64,000 bases of DNA from Robertmurraya sp047302285 (GTDB taxonomy: Bacteria; Bacillota; Bacilli; Bacillales; Cytobacillaceae). Made by a program: the position numbers and the translations under genes. Where the stretch lies: the NCBI RefSeq assembly GCF_047302285.1, contig NZ_CP154845.1, forward strand, positions 868,001 to 932,000. Reading direction: 5' to 3'. Positions 1 to 9,054 of the stretch are shown here, piece by piece; position 1 is the stretch's first letter, and the number at the start of each line of letters is the position of its first letter. Below the pieces are notes generated by a model. That model had not been told where the DNA came from, ran no database searches, and was given only the letters and a program-made list of their open reading frames with translations.

Positions 1-2
1 TC

Positions 3-95
3 GATCAATATTATAAATGCGCAAATTCAGAAGACCGGCTAGAGGGGATTCGTTCCTTTAATGAAAAACGCAAACCTGTTTGGCAAGGAAAGTAA
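3..95 (+). CDS. Enoyl-CoA hydratase, C-terminal end (partial)
   Basis: Reading frame 3 is open from the window edge to a TAA at 93-95 and gives 30 residues ending EGIRSFNEKRKPVWQGK. The pattern EGI..F..KR.P.(F/W) is typical of the last residues of crotonase-fold enoyl-CoA hydratases, which hydrate 2-enoyl-CoA in fatty-acid or branched-acid oxidation. It lies 41 bases before an acyl-CoA dehydrogenase gene, which fits a beta-oxidation-like unit. Only the tail is visible, so the substrate cannot be judged. Confidence 0.6.
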   Translation, partial: DQYYKCANSEDRLEGIRSFNEKRKPVWQGK

Positions 96-136
96 TCATA
101 TTCAGGTTTAAGAATAATAGATTAGGAGTGAGTGAA

Positions 137-1297
137 ATGGCAGCAAGTACAAAACAAGAATTAGAATTAATTCGCGAAAGTGTTAAAGCATTATGTGCAA
201 AGTTTCCAGAAACTTATTGGAAAGAAACAGATGAGAAAAATGCCTATCCTGAGGAATTCATTCAAGCATTGACCAATGAGGGTTGGTTATCTGTCTTGAT
301 TCCAGAAGAATATGGTGGGGCAGGACTAGGAATGGTCGAGGCATGTGCGATTTTAGAAGAAATCAACCGCTCTGGTGGTAACTCTGGTGCCGGGCATGCG
401 CAAATGTACACAATGGGAGCTGTCCTTCGTCATGGAAGTGAAGCACAAAAATTGCGCTATTTACCGAAGGTTGCCTCAGGTGAACTTAGACTACAAGCGT
501 TTGGGATTACGGAGCCAACTGCAGGAAGTGATACAACTAGTATTGAAACGACAGCTGAACTTAAAGGTGATCGTTATATTGTAAATGGACAAAAAATTTG
601 GACCTCCCGTGCTGAATACTCTGATTTAATGCTTTTACTCGCCAGAACAACTCCTAAAGATCAAGTGAAGAAAAAGACAGATGGCTTGAGCTTATTCCTT
701 TTAGATATGAAAGACCAACAACAAAACATTACGATCCGTCCAATCGATACGATGATCAACCATGCTACTACAGAAGTGTTTTTTGAAAATGTGGAAATTC
801 CCGTTGAAAACCTAATCGGAGAAGAAGGAAAAGGGTTTCGTTATGTATTGAGTGGAATGAACGCGGAGCGTATTTTGATCGCATCTGAAAGTGTTGGGGA
901 TGGCTACTATTTTGTGGACAAATCGGTCCAGTATGCCAATGAGCGCGTGGTCTTTAATCGTCCGATCGGGCAAAACCAAGGAGTTCAATTCCCAATTGCT
1001 CAATCTTATATGGACATTGAGGCAGCAAGACTAATGCGCGACAAAGCGGCCGAAATGTTTGATGCTGGTGAAAATTGTGCAGCAGAAGCGAATATGGCAA
1101 AGTATTTAGCGTCTGAAGCGGCATGGAAGGCGGCTAACGCAGCCATGTCTACATATGGTGGATATGGATTTGCGACAGAGTACAATATTGAGCGGAAGTT
1201 CCGTGAAGCGAGGTTATTTATTGTCGCACCAATTACGAATAATCTCGTTGTAAGTTATGTCGGCCAACATGTACTCGGCTTACCACGTTCCTTTTAA
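137..1297 (+). CDS. Acyl-CoA dehydrogenase family protein
   Basis: A 386-residue FAD flavoenzyme of the acyl-CoA dehydrogenase family, which introduces a 2,3 double bond into acyl-CoA. Visible: an N-terminal helical region, the middle-domain FAD motif GITEPTAGSDT near residue 122, and the C-terminal signature YGGYGFATEYNIERKFREAR near 340-359. The usual Glu of the YEGT motif is absent; the corresponding stretch reads FIVAPITNN. A Glu in AERILIAS (about residue 245) could act as base as in isovaleryl-CoA dehydrogenase; this is inference. The open frame extends upstream to a TTG at 80, but the ATG at 137 has the good Shine-Dalgarno AGGAG at 124-128 and was chosen. First complete gene of a long operon. 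Confidence 0.9.
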   Translation: MAASTKQELELIRESVKALCAKFPETYWKETDEKNAYPEEFIQALTNEGWLSVLIPEEYGGAGLGMVEACAILEEINRSGGNSGAGHAQMYTMGAVLRHGSEAQKLRYLPKVASGELRLQAFGITEPTAGSDTTSIETTAELKGDRYIVNGQKIWTSRAEYSDLMLLLARTTPKDQVKKKTDGLSLFLLDMKDQQQNITIRPIDTMINHATTEVFFENVEIPVENLIGEEGKGFRYVLSGMNAERILIASESVGDGYYFVDKSVQYANERVVFNRPIGQNQGVQFPIAQSYMDIEAARLMRDKAAEMFDAGENCAAEANMAKYLASEAAWKAANAAMSTYGGYGFATEYNIERKFREARLFIVAPITNNLVVSYVGQHVLGLPRSF

Positions 1298-1309
1298 ATA
1301 CATTCTCGA

Positions 1310-1334
1310 GTCCTTGCTAACGCAGGGACCTTTT
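1310..1334 (+). terminator. Weak intrinsic terminator or attenuator
   Basis: An 8-bp stem GTCCTTGC / GCAGGGAC with a 4-base loop (TAAC) is followed by CTTTTA. It lies in the 85-base gap between the acyl-CoA dehydrogenase and the MmgE/PrpD gene. The T-run is short, so partial read-through into the downstream genes is expected. Confidence 0.45.
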
Positions 1335-1382
1335 ATACGTTCATGAGTTGAAAGTGATTTTAAAAAATGAGGAGGTTCTTCA

Positions 1383-2738
1383 ATGGAATTAAGTAAAAGA
1401 TTGGCGGAGTATGTAACGAATACATCCTATGAGGATTTACCAGATGAGGTAGTGTCCTTTACCACGCTTTGTATTCTTGATTATTTTGGCTCTGCTTTTG
1501 CAGGAGCAGACAAACCACCTGTGCAAATGATTCACCATCTAATCGAAGAAATGGGTGGAGAAGAACAGGCGACCTTATTAACGGGAGGTAGAAGTTCTGT
1601 TTTGAATGCTGCCCTTGTCAATGGAGCAGCCAGTCATATTATGGAGCTTGACGATATCCATAAAGGCTCTGTTATCCATGCAGCCACTGTAGTTATTCCA
1701 GCTGCACTGGCTGTTGCTGAGTGGAAAAAGCGTACAGGAAAAGATCTTATTACAGCTGTAGCGATTGGTTATGAAGTTTGCTTTCGAATTGGAGAGGCTG
1801 TAACACCTTCACACTATTATTACTGGCATAATACGGCGACATGTGGAACGTTCGGAGCAGCAGCGGCGGCTGCGAAATTGCTCGATCTAAATGTAGAGCA
1901 AACGATTCATGCTTTAGGTAGTGCAGGGACACAAGCAGCAGGACTTTGGCAGTTTATTGAGGACGGGGCCATGTCCAAGCAACTTCATCCTGGAAAAGCA
2001 GCGATGAATGGCGTTATGAGTGCTCTTCTAGCTGAAAAAGGGTTTACTGGTGCAACGCAAATTTTAGAAGGAAGTCGTGGGTTTTTTCGTGCCATGAGTG
2101 AGAAGTTTGATGAATCGAAGATTACGAATGGGCTCGGAGAAATCTTTAAAATTACAGAGAACTCTTTTAAAGTGCATGCTTCTTGTCGTCATACCCATCC
2201 GGCGATGGATTTGATGCTCGATGTAACGAAGGAAAAAACGCTTCGAGTAGAAGATATTGATGAAATCAAAGTAGGTGCTTATCAAGCGGCAATTAATATT
2301 ACCAATAATGATCATCCAACGACACAGTACGCTTCCAAATTTAGTTTGCAATTTTGTACGGCGTTAGCCCTTTTAACAGGAAAAGGGGGACTCGCTCAAT
2401 TTACGGAGGAAACCCTTTGGGATGAAGACATCCGAGCTCTTATGAAAAAGGTAAGTGTGGGGGTTGACCCTGAAATAGAAGCTGCTTATCCAGAAAAATG
2501 GGGATCGAAAGTGGAAATTAGCCTACGCAGTGGGGAGAAAATCGTTATACAAACAGAATATCCTAAAGGCGATCCAGAAAACCCCGTAACATCTAATGAC
2601 TTAGTGGATAAATTTATGATTCTAGCAACTAGACTACCCGAGGAAAAAAGAGTGGCCTTTGCTGATTCCATCCTGAAGCTTGAAAAAATAGAGTCCGTTC
2701 GAGAATTTTTAGCATCAGACAAATTACCTGTCATTTAA
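1383..2738 (+). CDS. MmgE/PrpD family protein
   Basis: A 451-residue cytoplasmic protein of the MmgE/PrpD family, which includes 2-methylcitrate dehydratase, cis-aconitate decarboxylase and iminodisuccinate epimerase. Family hallmarks seen: N-terminal helical domain with CILDYFGSAFAG; MELDDIHKGSVIHAATVVIPAALA near residues 85-110; GYEVCFRIGEA; HPGKAAMNGV; and KVHASCRHTHPAMD at the start of the C-terminal domain. Start ATG follows TGAGGAGG. Placed among dicarboxylate enzymes, it probably acts on a di- or tricarboxylic acid, but the reaction cannot be deduced. Length is normal for the family. Confidence 0.85.
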   Translation: MELSKRLAEYVTNTSYEDLPDEVVSFTTLCILDYFGSAFAGADKPPVQMIHHLIEEMGGEEQATLLTGGRSSVLNAALVNGAASHIMELDDIHKGSVIHAATVVIPAALAVAEWKKRTGKDLITAVAIGYEVCFRIGEAVTPSHYYYWHNTATCGTFGAAAAAAKLLDLNVEQTIHALGSAGTQAAGLWQFIEDGAMSKQLHPGKAAMNGVMSALLAEKGFTGATQILEGSRGFFRAMSEKFDESKITNGLGEIFKITENSFKVHASCRHTHPAMDLMLDVTKEKTLRVEDIDEIKVGAYQAAINITNNDHPTTQYASKFSLQFCTALALLTGKGGLAQFTEETLWDEDIRALMKKVSVGVDPEIEAAYPEKWGSKVEISLRSGEKIVIQTEYPKGDPENPVTSNDLVDKFMILATRLPEEKRVAFADSILKLEKIESVREFLASDKLPVI

Positions 2739-2753
2739 AAAGGAGTTCACTAT

Positions 2754-3245
2754 ATGAGTGGAGAACTTTTTAATAAACAAGAAATTATGTCGCGGATTGA
2801 ACATCACTTACAAAAACTAGATCAGAATAAGCTTCAGCATGTTGAACATGTGCTAGCTTCACTTGAAGCTTCTAAAAATGATGAAATGCACTATTTTGGA
2901 AAATTTCTAGGAGTAAGAAAGCAAGGCGCAGAAATGATTATGGATCTTGGAATTCAGCATGAGAATACGTACGGAGTCGTACAAGGTGGTGCCCTTTACT
3001 CTTTAGTCGATATCGCGATCGGATTTATGATTTTAGAGAAAGTAAAGGAAGAGGAAAAGGTCTATACACTCGAACTAAAGCTGAATTTTATCAAAAAAGG
3101 TGAAGGCTCAAAACTGATGGCACATCCTCGAATTTTACAATGGGGAAGTCGAATCGTCATAGCGGAATGTACTGTGACAGATGATGAAAATGACTTAGTC
3201 GCACAAGGCTTAGGGACTTTCTATATTTCCAAACCTAGAGCGTAA
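2754..3245 (+). CDS. PaaI-type hotdog thioesterase
   Basis: A 163-residue protein with an N-terminal helical extension of about 40 residues, then a single hotdog domain. The motif ENTYGVVQGGALYSLVDIAIGFM near residues 70-90 matches the PaaI/YdiI-type acyl-CoA thioesterase pattern (HGG region, here QGG, followed by the catalytic acidic residue in the SLVD helix). It would hydrolyse a CoA thioester, complementing the upstream acyl-CoA dehydrogenase and enoyl-CoA hydratase. SD AAAGGAG precedes the ATG; the gene begins 15 bases after the MmgE/PrpD stop, so the two are co-transcribed. Confidence 0.75.
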   Translation: MSGELFNKQEIMSRIEHHLQKLDQNKLQHVEHVLASLEASKNDEMHYFGKFLGVRKQGAEMIMDLGIQHENTYGVVQGGALYSLVDIAIGFMILEKVKEEEKVYTLELKLNFIKKGEGSKLMAHPRILQWGSRIVIAECTVTDDENDLVAQGLGTFYISKPRA

Positions 3246-3259
3246 GGAAGGTGAGCGAA

Positions 3260-4102
3260 TTGAGAGCAATCTATTATGATGATATCGTCGAAAAGGTCGC
3301 AGACATGTGTATAAAGGCAAATTATGATTTGGGTGAAGACATGTATAATGCCTTTCAATCAGCTTTGAAAACAGAAAAGTCGGAAGCAGGGAAAGAAGTT
3401 TTAAGCCAGTTAATTGAAAATGCTAATATTGCGACAGAATTACGTGTACCGATGTGTCAAGATACGGGAACCGTCGTCTGTATTGTAGAATTGGGGCAGG
3501 ATTGTCAGATTGTTGGTGGTAGCCTCTATGATGCGATCAACCAGGGAATCAAAAAAGGATATGGAGAAGGGTATTTAAGAAATTCGATTATTCGTGACCC
3601 GATCGATCGTAATAACACGAATGATAATACGCCAGGTATCGTCCATATTGAGCTAGTGCAAGGGGAACAACTCAAAATTAAAATGACGGCCAAAGGCGGA
3701 GGCGCTGAAAATATGAGTGATTTGAAAATGCTCAAGCCATCAGACGGTGTGGAAGGAATTAAAAAGTATATTTTAGACGTGGTTCGTGTTGCCGGACCGA
3801 ATGCATGTCCACCGCTAATTGTTGGTGTGGGAATTGGAGGCAATTTTGAGAGATGTGCTTATTTAGCGAAAAAATCTTTGTTCCGTCATGTGGGAGAACG
3901 TCACCCAGAACCTGCAATAGCCAAATTAGAAACAGAGCTCATGGATGATATCAATCGTCTTGGGATTGGACCACAAGGAATGGGCGGAACAACGACGGCG
4001 CTAGATATCAAAATAGAAGTAGAGGCTTGCCATATTGCGGCACTGCCGGTTGCTGTTAATTTGAACTGCCATGCGAGTCGACATAAGGAGGCCATACTGT
4101 AA
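3260..4102 (+). CDS. ttdA: Class I fumarase / L(+)-tartrate dehydratase alpha subunit
   Basis: Alpha subunit of a two-subunit [4Fe-4S] hydro-lyase of the fumarase class I / TtdAB type. Cluster-ligand cysteines are visible in VPMCQDTGT, GGNFERCAYLAK and VNLNCHASRH; the GGGAENMS and GPNACPPLIVG motifs are conserved. A GTG at 3251 lies in the same frame, but the purine-rich GGAAGGTGAG at 3246-3255 fits a TTG start at 3260 better, giving 280 residues. The tartrate dehydrogenase-like gene and D-tartrate dehydratase remnant downstream favour L-tartrate dehydratase; fumarase or mesaconase activity is equally compatible with the sequence. Confidence 0.8.
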   Translation: MRAIYYDDIVEKVADMCIKANYDLGEDMYNAFQSALKTEKSEAGKEVLSQLIENANIATELRVPMCQDTGTVVCIVELGQDCQIVGGSLYDAINQGIKKGYGEGYLRNSIIRDPIDRNNTNDNTPGIVHIELVQGEQLKIKMTAKGGGAENMSDLKMLKPSDGVEGIKKYILDVVRVAGPNACPPLIVGVGIGGNFERCAYLAKKSLFRHVGERHPEPAIAKLETELMDDINRLGIGPQGMGGTTTALDIKIEVEACHIAALPVAVNLNCHASRHKEAIL

Positions 4103-4115
4103 AAGGAGGGATTAT

Positions 4116-4667
4116 GTGCCAACTTTTATTCAAGTACCATTTCAAAAAAAGGATATTCTCGGATTGAAAGCTGGAGATCGTGTTTTATTATCTGGAACCG
4201 TATATACCGCCAGAGATGCTGCTCATAAAAGAATGTATGACCAAATACAAGATGGGAGGCCATTGCCTTTTGATGTAGATGGCCAAGTGATTTATTATGT
4301 CGGACCTACTCCAGCCAAGCCAGGTCAAGTAATCGGCTCGGCCGGACCAACAACAAGTGGGAGAATGGATAAATATACCCCGAAACTGCTCGAGTTAGGT
4401 CTAGGAGGCATGATTGGGAAAGGGTATCGGAGTGATGAAGTAAAGGAAGCGATTGTTAAAAATAAAGCGATCTATTTTGGTGCCATTGGTGGATCCGCTG
4501 CCTTAATTGCTCGCTCGATTAAAGCGGTTGAAATGATCGCTTATGAGGATTTAGGAACGGAAGCGATTCGGAAGCTTACGATAGAAAACTTCCCTGCGAT
4601 TGTCATCAATGATACCCACGGGAATGACTTGTATCGGCAAGGTGTAGAGAAGTATAGACAGATTTGA
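4116..4667 (+). CDS. ttdB: Class I fumarase / L(+)-tartrate dehydratase beta subunit
   Basis: Beta subunit partner of the preceding gene; together they form the hydro-lyase. Motifs: GDRVLLSGTVYTARDAAHKRM near the N-terminus, YVGPTPAKPGQVIGSAGPTTSGRMD in the middle, and IGKG plus GAIGGSAAL further on, all standard for this subunit. The frame continues upstream of the alpha stop, but AAAGGAGGG at 4102-4110 sets a GTG start at 4116 (about 183 residues). An ATG at 4114 is in the wrong frame. It is 14 bases from the alpha gene stop, so the two are translationally linked. Confidence 0.8.
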   Translation: MPTFIQVPFQKKDILGLKAGDRVLLSGTVYTARDAAHKRMYDQIQDGRPLPFDVDGQVIYYVGPTPAKPGQVIGSAGPTTSGRMDKYTPKLLELGLGGMIGKGYRSDEVKEAIVKNKAIYFGAIGGSAALIARSIKAVEMIAYEDLGTEAIRKLTIENFPAIVINDTHGNDLYRQGVEKYRQI

Positions 4668-4688
4668 TTTAAGAATGGAGTCTTTTTC

Positions 4689-5903
4689 ATGGAGCATCAA
4701 TTACGTCCTTACGAAATAAAAGATTCGCGCTTTTGGAAAATAACGATTGGATTAACGTTAGCGTCTATGTTAAACTTTGCTAATTTATATGTGACACAGC
4801 CGTTACTCCCAATCTTTACAAGGGAATTTCAAATATCGCCGACTTTTTCGAGCTTAGCGATTTCATTAACAACCTTTTCATTGGTCTTTGGACTGCTATT
4901 CTTTGGATTTCTATCAGATCGAATTGGGAGGCTCGTCATTTTAAAGTGGACGCTTATGATATCGATAATTCCTCTTTTTGTCATTCCACTTGTCCCGCAC
5001 TTTTGGTGGATTTTAGGTTGGAGATTCATTACTGGAGTAACGATCGCAGGGCTTCCAGCTGTCGCAGTTGCCTATATTAGTGAAGAAATTTCCTATCAGG
5101 CTCAAGGGCTGGCTGTCTCCTTTTATATAGCAAGTAATGCGTTAGGGGGCATGTTTGGGAGGGTATTGAGTGGTCAGTTTGCCGACTCTTTTAGTTGGCA
5201 GGCAGGTTTTTATACACTTGGAATTTTTGGGCTGATTGTCAGCTTTCTTTGTTTATGGATGTTGCCAAAATCAAGATTTTTTAAACAACATAATCGTAGC
5301 TATAAACAAGATATCGCAGGAATGGCTGTCCATTTTAAAAATCCGAAACTAGCATTTGCCTTTCTGTTTGGGTTTATGCTCCAAGTAGCCTTTTCCGCAG
5401 TGTGGACTTATTTGCCCTTTTATTTAGAAAAAGAGCCTTTTTACTTATCGATTCAAATCATCTCATTGTTATATATGACATACTTCTTCGGTGTCATTGG
5501 TTCACCTGTTGCTGGTCGTTTAGCAACACGTAATAACCTCATTACCATTATTATCGTAGGACTCTTAATTATGTTATTGGGAACGGCGGTTACGACCGTT
5601 ACTCAGCTATTCTATGTTGTCCTTGGATTATCCCTTGTCTGTCTCGGCTTCTTTATCGTTCACTCCCTCGTGTCGACATGGGTTGGAACAACAGCCACAC
5701 ATCATAAAAGTGGTGCAACGAGTTTCTATTTATTTAGCTATTATATGGGAACAACGATTGGTGGGACAGCTGTAGGAGGAGTTTGGAGTCATTTTGGTTG
5801 GTTAGGGGTCGTAAGTGTATCTGTCATTTTACCAGCAATATCAGGGATTTTCTTTATTATAGTTGCTAGGAGTAAAAAAACAATAAAGGAGGATGCAAAA
5901 TGA
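4689..5903 (+). CDS. MFS transporter (YnfM/AraJ-like)
   Basis: A 404-residue, 12-helix major facilitator. The loop 2-3 signature is GFLSDRIGRLVILK near residues 77-90, and the second half repeats the fold (PVAGRLATRNN). Alternating hydrophobic segments run to the C-terminus. SD GGAG lies 8 bases before the ATG. It sits between the tartrate-dehydratase-like subunits and a dehydrogenase and overlaps the latter by 4 bases, so it is part of the catabolic operon and likely moves its substrate or product. Direction of transport cannot be told from the sequence. Confidence 0.85.
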   Translation: MEHQLRPYEIKDSRFWKITIGLTLASMLNFANLYVTQPLLPIFTREFQISPTFSSLAISLTTFSLVFGLLFFGFLSDRIGRLVILKWTLMISIIPLFVIPLVPHFWWILGWRFITGVTIAGLPAVAVAYISEEISYQAQGLAVSFYIASNALGGMFGRVLSGQFADSFSWQAGFYTLGIFGLIVSFLCLWMLPKSRFFKQHNRSYKQDIAGMAVHFKNPKLAFAFLFGFMLQVAFSAVWTYLPFYLEKEPFYLSIQIISLLYMTYFFGVIGSPVAGRLATRNNLITIIIVGLLIMLLGTAVTTVTQLFYVVLGLSLVCLGFFIVHSLVSTWVGTTATHHKSGATSFYLFSYYMGTTIGGTAVGGVWSHFGWLGVVSVSVILPAISGIFFIIVARSKKTIKEDAK

Positions 5904-6958
5904 AAACAATCAATTTAGCAGTGGTGCCAGGAGATGGTGTTGGGAAGGAGATTATGCCTGAAGCTGTAGAGATGTTGACGGCTATAGCAGAAGTACATGG
6001 GGGCCTTCAATTCAAATATGAATGGTATCCATATAGCTGTGAGTATTACATAGAGCATGGAAAAATGATGGATGATGATGGGCTAGAAAAATTGCGGAAC
6101 CATGATGCTATTTTTTTAGGGGCAGTCGGGAATCCAAAACTAGTTGCTGATCACGTATCTCTATGGGGGTTATTACTTCCGATTCGTCGTGAATTTGAGC
6201 AGGTCATTAATATTAGACCAGCTAAGTTTATCAAAGGAGTAGCCTCACCATTAGCGAATCCAAGCGAGTTTGATTTTATCGTTGTTCGAGAAAATAGTGA
6301 AGGTGAATATAGTGAAATTGGTGGTAGGATTCATAAGGGTGAAGATGAAATGGCGATTCAAAATGCGATCTTTACCCGCAAAGGTACGGAAAGAGTAATG
6401 GATTATGCATTCCAATACGCAATGCAAAGGAAAAGACATCTTACGAGTGCAACGAAGTCGAATGGCATTTTTCATTCGATGCCATTTTGGGATGAGGTAT
6501 TCAAATCGATGGCAGAACGTTATCCGGAAGTGGATACACAATCGATTCATATTGATGCCCTTTCCGCCTTTTTTGTCACAAAACCTCATACATTCGATGT
6601 AGTGGTGGCTAGTAATCTATTTGGCGATATTTTAACCGATTTAGGAGCGGCCGTTATGGGAAGCATTGGCATTGCCCCAGCGGCTAACATTAATTTGAAT
6701 GGAAACTATCCATCAATGTTTGAGCCAGTTCATGGCTCTGCGCCTGATATTTTTGGCAAAGGAATTGCGAACCCAATTGGGCAAATTTGGACTGGAAAAA
6801 TGATGTTGGATCATTTCGGAGAACAAGAGCTAGCAACAAAACTACTAAATATAATCGAAGAAGTTGTAGCAGATGGATATAAAACACCGGATATTGGTGG
6901 TTCATCAACGACGAAGGAAGTATCGAGTGAGATTATAAAAAGAATTAAGATGCTTTAA
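5900..6958 (+). CDS. Tartrate / D-malate dehydrogenase-like (isopropylmalate dehydrogenase family)
   Basis: A 352-residue NAD-dependent beta-decarboxylating dehydrogenase. Seen: VVPGDGVGKEIMPEA at the N-terminus, the substrate/metal motif VVRENSEGEYSEIGG near residues 127-141, and the cofactor/metal segment ASNLFGDILTDLGAAVMGSIGIAPAANIN. WGLLLPIRREFEQVINIRP is characteristic of the TtuC/DmlA (tartrate dehydrogenase, D-malate dehydrogenase) branch rather than LeuB. Predicted to oxidise tartrate, D-malate or a 3-alkylmalate. Its ATG overlaps the transporter stop (ATGA), indicating translational coupling. Confidence 0.82.
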   Translation: MKTINLAVVPGDGVGKEIMPEAVEMLTAIAEVHGGLQFKYEWYPYSCEYYIEHGKMMDDDGLEKLRNHDAIFLGAVGNPKLVADHVSLWGLLLPIRREFEQVINIRPAKFIKGVASPLANPSEFDFIVVRENSEGEYSEIGGRIHKGEDEMAIQNAIFTRKGTERVMDYAFQYAMQRKRHLTSATKSNGIFHSMPFWDEVFKSMAERYPEVDTQSIHIDALSAFFVTKPHTFDVVVASNLFGDILTDLGAAVMGSIGIAPAANINLNGNYPSMFEPVHGSAPDIFGKGIANPIGQIWTGKMMLDHFGEQELATKLLNIIEEVVADGYKTPDIGGSSTTKEVSSEIIKRIKML

Positions 6959-6998
6959 GACAGGAGAGCATCTCTTCAAAAATGAGAAGGTGACTTAG

Positions 6999-8462
6999 TT
7001 GGGAGTTCCAAAGGTTCACTTAAACGAAACAGCACGGGAAAAAGGAATCGCTCGTTTTTTATTTTCGAAAAAAGCTTTAGGTTTTCTGCTCGCAATTTTA
7101 CTGTTTGTTGGCATGTATGTGGGATTACCTGAAAGCTTTCATCAATCAGCAAGATTAATGATCGGCATTGTTTCCAGCGCCATTGTATTATGGGCACTGG
7201 AGCCCATTCCATTAGGGTTAACCTCGATATTGACGATTATTTTTATGCTCATTTTCAATGTTGTCCCGACCGATGTCGTTTATAGTGGTTTTGCTTCACC
7301 TGCTGTTTTTTTAATCATTGCTGGAATGATGCTGGCTCGAGCAGTCAATGAAACCCCTTTGGCGAAAAGAATTACGTACTTTGTTTTGGCTAAATGGGGA
7401 GGAAATGCCAAAGGTTTATTAGCTAGTATTCTCGTAATCCCACAAATTCAAGCTTTTTTTATCCCTGCCGTTGCTGTTCGAACCGCTTTGATCCTACCGA
7501 TTGTCGTAAATGTTCTTGATATGATTAAGGCGAAACCAGAGAGTGATTTACGGAAAATGATTATGCTCGGGGTCGCATTTGGCAGTACCGTGAGTGGAAC
7601 GGCTGTTATGACCGCGGCGATTGGAAATATACTAGCTGTTGAGCTACTAAATGAATTTACAGGGATTACGATCACCTATTTTCAATGGTTCCTTTACGCC
7701 TTGCCAATCTGGCTGCTCCTCATCCCTGCTGTATGGATACTGCTTATGAAGCTTTTCCCTTTAAAGAAAGAGGAAGCTGCTTTCCCAGAAGTACAGAAGC
7801 AAATGAGGGAGAGAGCAAAAGATTTTGGCAAGATGGATAGCAGAGAAAAAAGATGTCTTATCATTCTCATTTTTATTGTTGGGTTATGGATGACGGAGCC
7901 TTTACATGGACTTCATCCTAGTATTCCTGCACTTATTGGGGTTGCACTGATGGCCCTGCCGACAATTGGTTGTGCAACTTGGGGTAATGTTGTGAAGATC
8001 AATTTTGACACCGTCTTAATGTTAGGGGCAACATTGTCGATTGGTTATGCCTTAAATGAATCAGGAGCCACCCAATTACTCGGAGAAAGTTTAAGTGTTG
8101 GCTGGATTATTTCCTTAATGGCTAACCCCATAATCGCGGTTATTTTTATCCTTTGTATCACGCAAATATTTCATTTGGCTATGTCCAATGTATCAACAGC
8201 TGTGGTTGCATTAATTCCGATTTATATTGGATTAGCGAATCAAGCTGGGACAGATCCATTAGTGATTGTGTTTAGTGCGGCACTCGCATGTTTGCATGGA
8301 TATATTTTAGTTGTTGAAGCAATGCCAAATGTACTGGTACATAGCACTGGACAAATTAAGCAACAAACTTTTTTGTTACCAGGTTTTTATATGACGCTCA
8401 TTATGACAGGAGTTACGGTTATCGTGGCCTTAACTTGGTGGCAATGGCTAGGCCTTTTGTGA
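6999..8462 (+). CDS. DASS/SLC13-family anion:sodium symporter
   Basis: A 487-residue polytopic membrane protein with about 11-12 hydrophobic segments. Family features include ALEPIPLGLTSIL in an early helix, the first hairpin repeat SGTAVMTAAIGNILAVELL near residues 195-213, and the second repeat LAMSNVSTAVVALIPIYIG near 390. Members carry di- and tricarboxylates with Na+ or by exchange (CitT/TtdT group), which agrees with tartrate enzymes in the same operon. The start is a TTG preceded by GAGAAGGTGAC. A second carrier (MFS) in the same operon suggests separate roles for uptake and exchange or export. Confidence 0.85.
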   Translation: MGVPKVHLNETAREKGIARFLFSKKALGFLLAILLFVGMYVGLPESFHQSARLMIGIVSSAIVLWALEPIPLGLTSILTIIFMLIFNVVPTDVVYSGFASPAVFLIIAGMMLARAVNETPLAKRITYFVLAKWGGNAKGLLASILVIPQIQAFFIPAVAVRTALILPIVVNVLDMIKAKPESDLRKMIMLGVAFGSTVSGTAVMTAAIGNILAVELLNEFTGITITYFQWFLYALPIWLLLIPAVWILLMKLFPLKKEEAAFPEVQKQMRERAKDFGKMDSREKRCLIILIFIVGLWMTEPLHGLHPSIPALIGVALMALPTIGCATWGNVVKINFDTVLMLGATLSIGYALNESGATQLLGESLSVGWIISLMANPIIAVIFILCITQIFHLAMSNVSTAVVALIPIYIGLANQAGTDPLVIVFSAALACLHGYILVVEAMPNVLVHSTGQIKQQTFLLPGFYMTLIMTGVTVIVALTWWQWLGLL

Positions 8463-8488
8463 AAAATAAGTTTTAGGGAGAGAAACAA

Positions 8489-9054
8489 ATGAGAATTGTT
8501 GATATAAGAGAAATGGCGGTACCGATTGGTTCAGATATTCGTAATGCTTATATAGATTTTAGTAAGATGACGGCATCTGTTGTGGCGATTATTACCGATG
8601 TGATCCGCAATGGCAAACCGGTTATCGGCTACGGCTTCCATTCTAATGGACGATATGCTCCGAGTGGATTATTACGAGAACGCTTTATTCCAAGATTACA
8701 AGAAGCAAAAACGGAAGATATCCTTAATGAAGAGGGAACCAATTCTGATCCCCATCGTATTTGGGATGTATTAATGACAGGTGAAAAACCAGGCGGACAT
8801 GGAGAACGCTAAAGGAATACGCTTGGTCCTCCAGACGTTGCATTCCGCATGGAGGTCACCAAATGTCTCTCAATATCGCCGCAGGTCTCGGACTTGGTGA
8901 CAATGAATCATATCCAGGCGTATTCCCACCATTTGGTGGCTTTGCAGATGGGTATCCAATTGAAGATGGATATGTGCGTTTACCTGATGTGCCTGGAATA
9001 GGATTTGAGTCGAAGGCAGATTTGATTAAATTGTTGCGGACGTTAGCAGAATAA
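8489..9054 (+). pseudogene. D(-)-tartrate dehydratase remnant with internal deletion
   Basis: Two frames hold the two ends of a mandelate racemase/enolase-superfamily D-tartrate dehydratase. The first (8489-8812) is 107 residues starting MRIVDIREMAVPIGSDIRNAY and stops after GEKPGGHGER. The second, in another frame, can be read from about 8824 without a start codon as WSSRRCIPHGGHQMSLNIAAG and ends PGIGFESKADLIKLLRTLAE at 9054. In complete enzymes (about 390 residues) some 200 residues with the catalytic Lys and metal ligands lie between these parts. SD GGGAGAG is intact. The gene is therefore inactive, but shows what the operon once encoded. Confidence 0.85.

Noticed and set aside
80..136. 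N-terminal extension of the acyl-CoA dehydrogenase
   Set aside because: It overlaps the end of the enoyl-CoA hydratase, has no SD, and ATG 137 has AGGAG at the right distance.
2064..2351. Genes on the strand opposite to long coding regions
   Set aside because: This and the other antisense frames lack ribosome binding sites and protein-like composition; they mirror the real genes.
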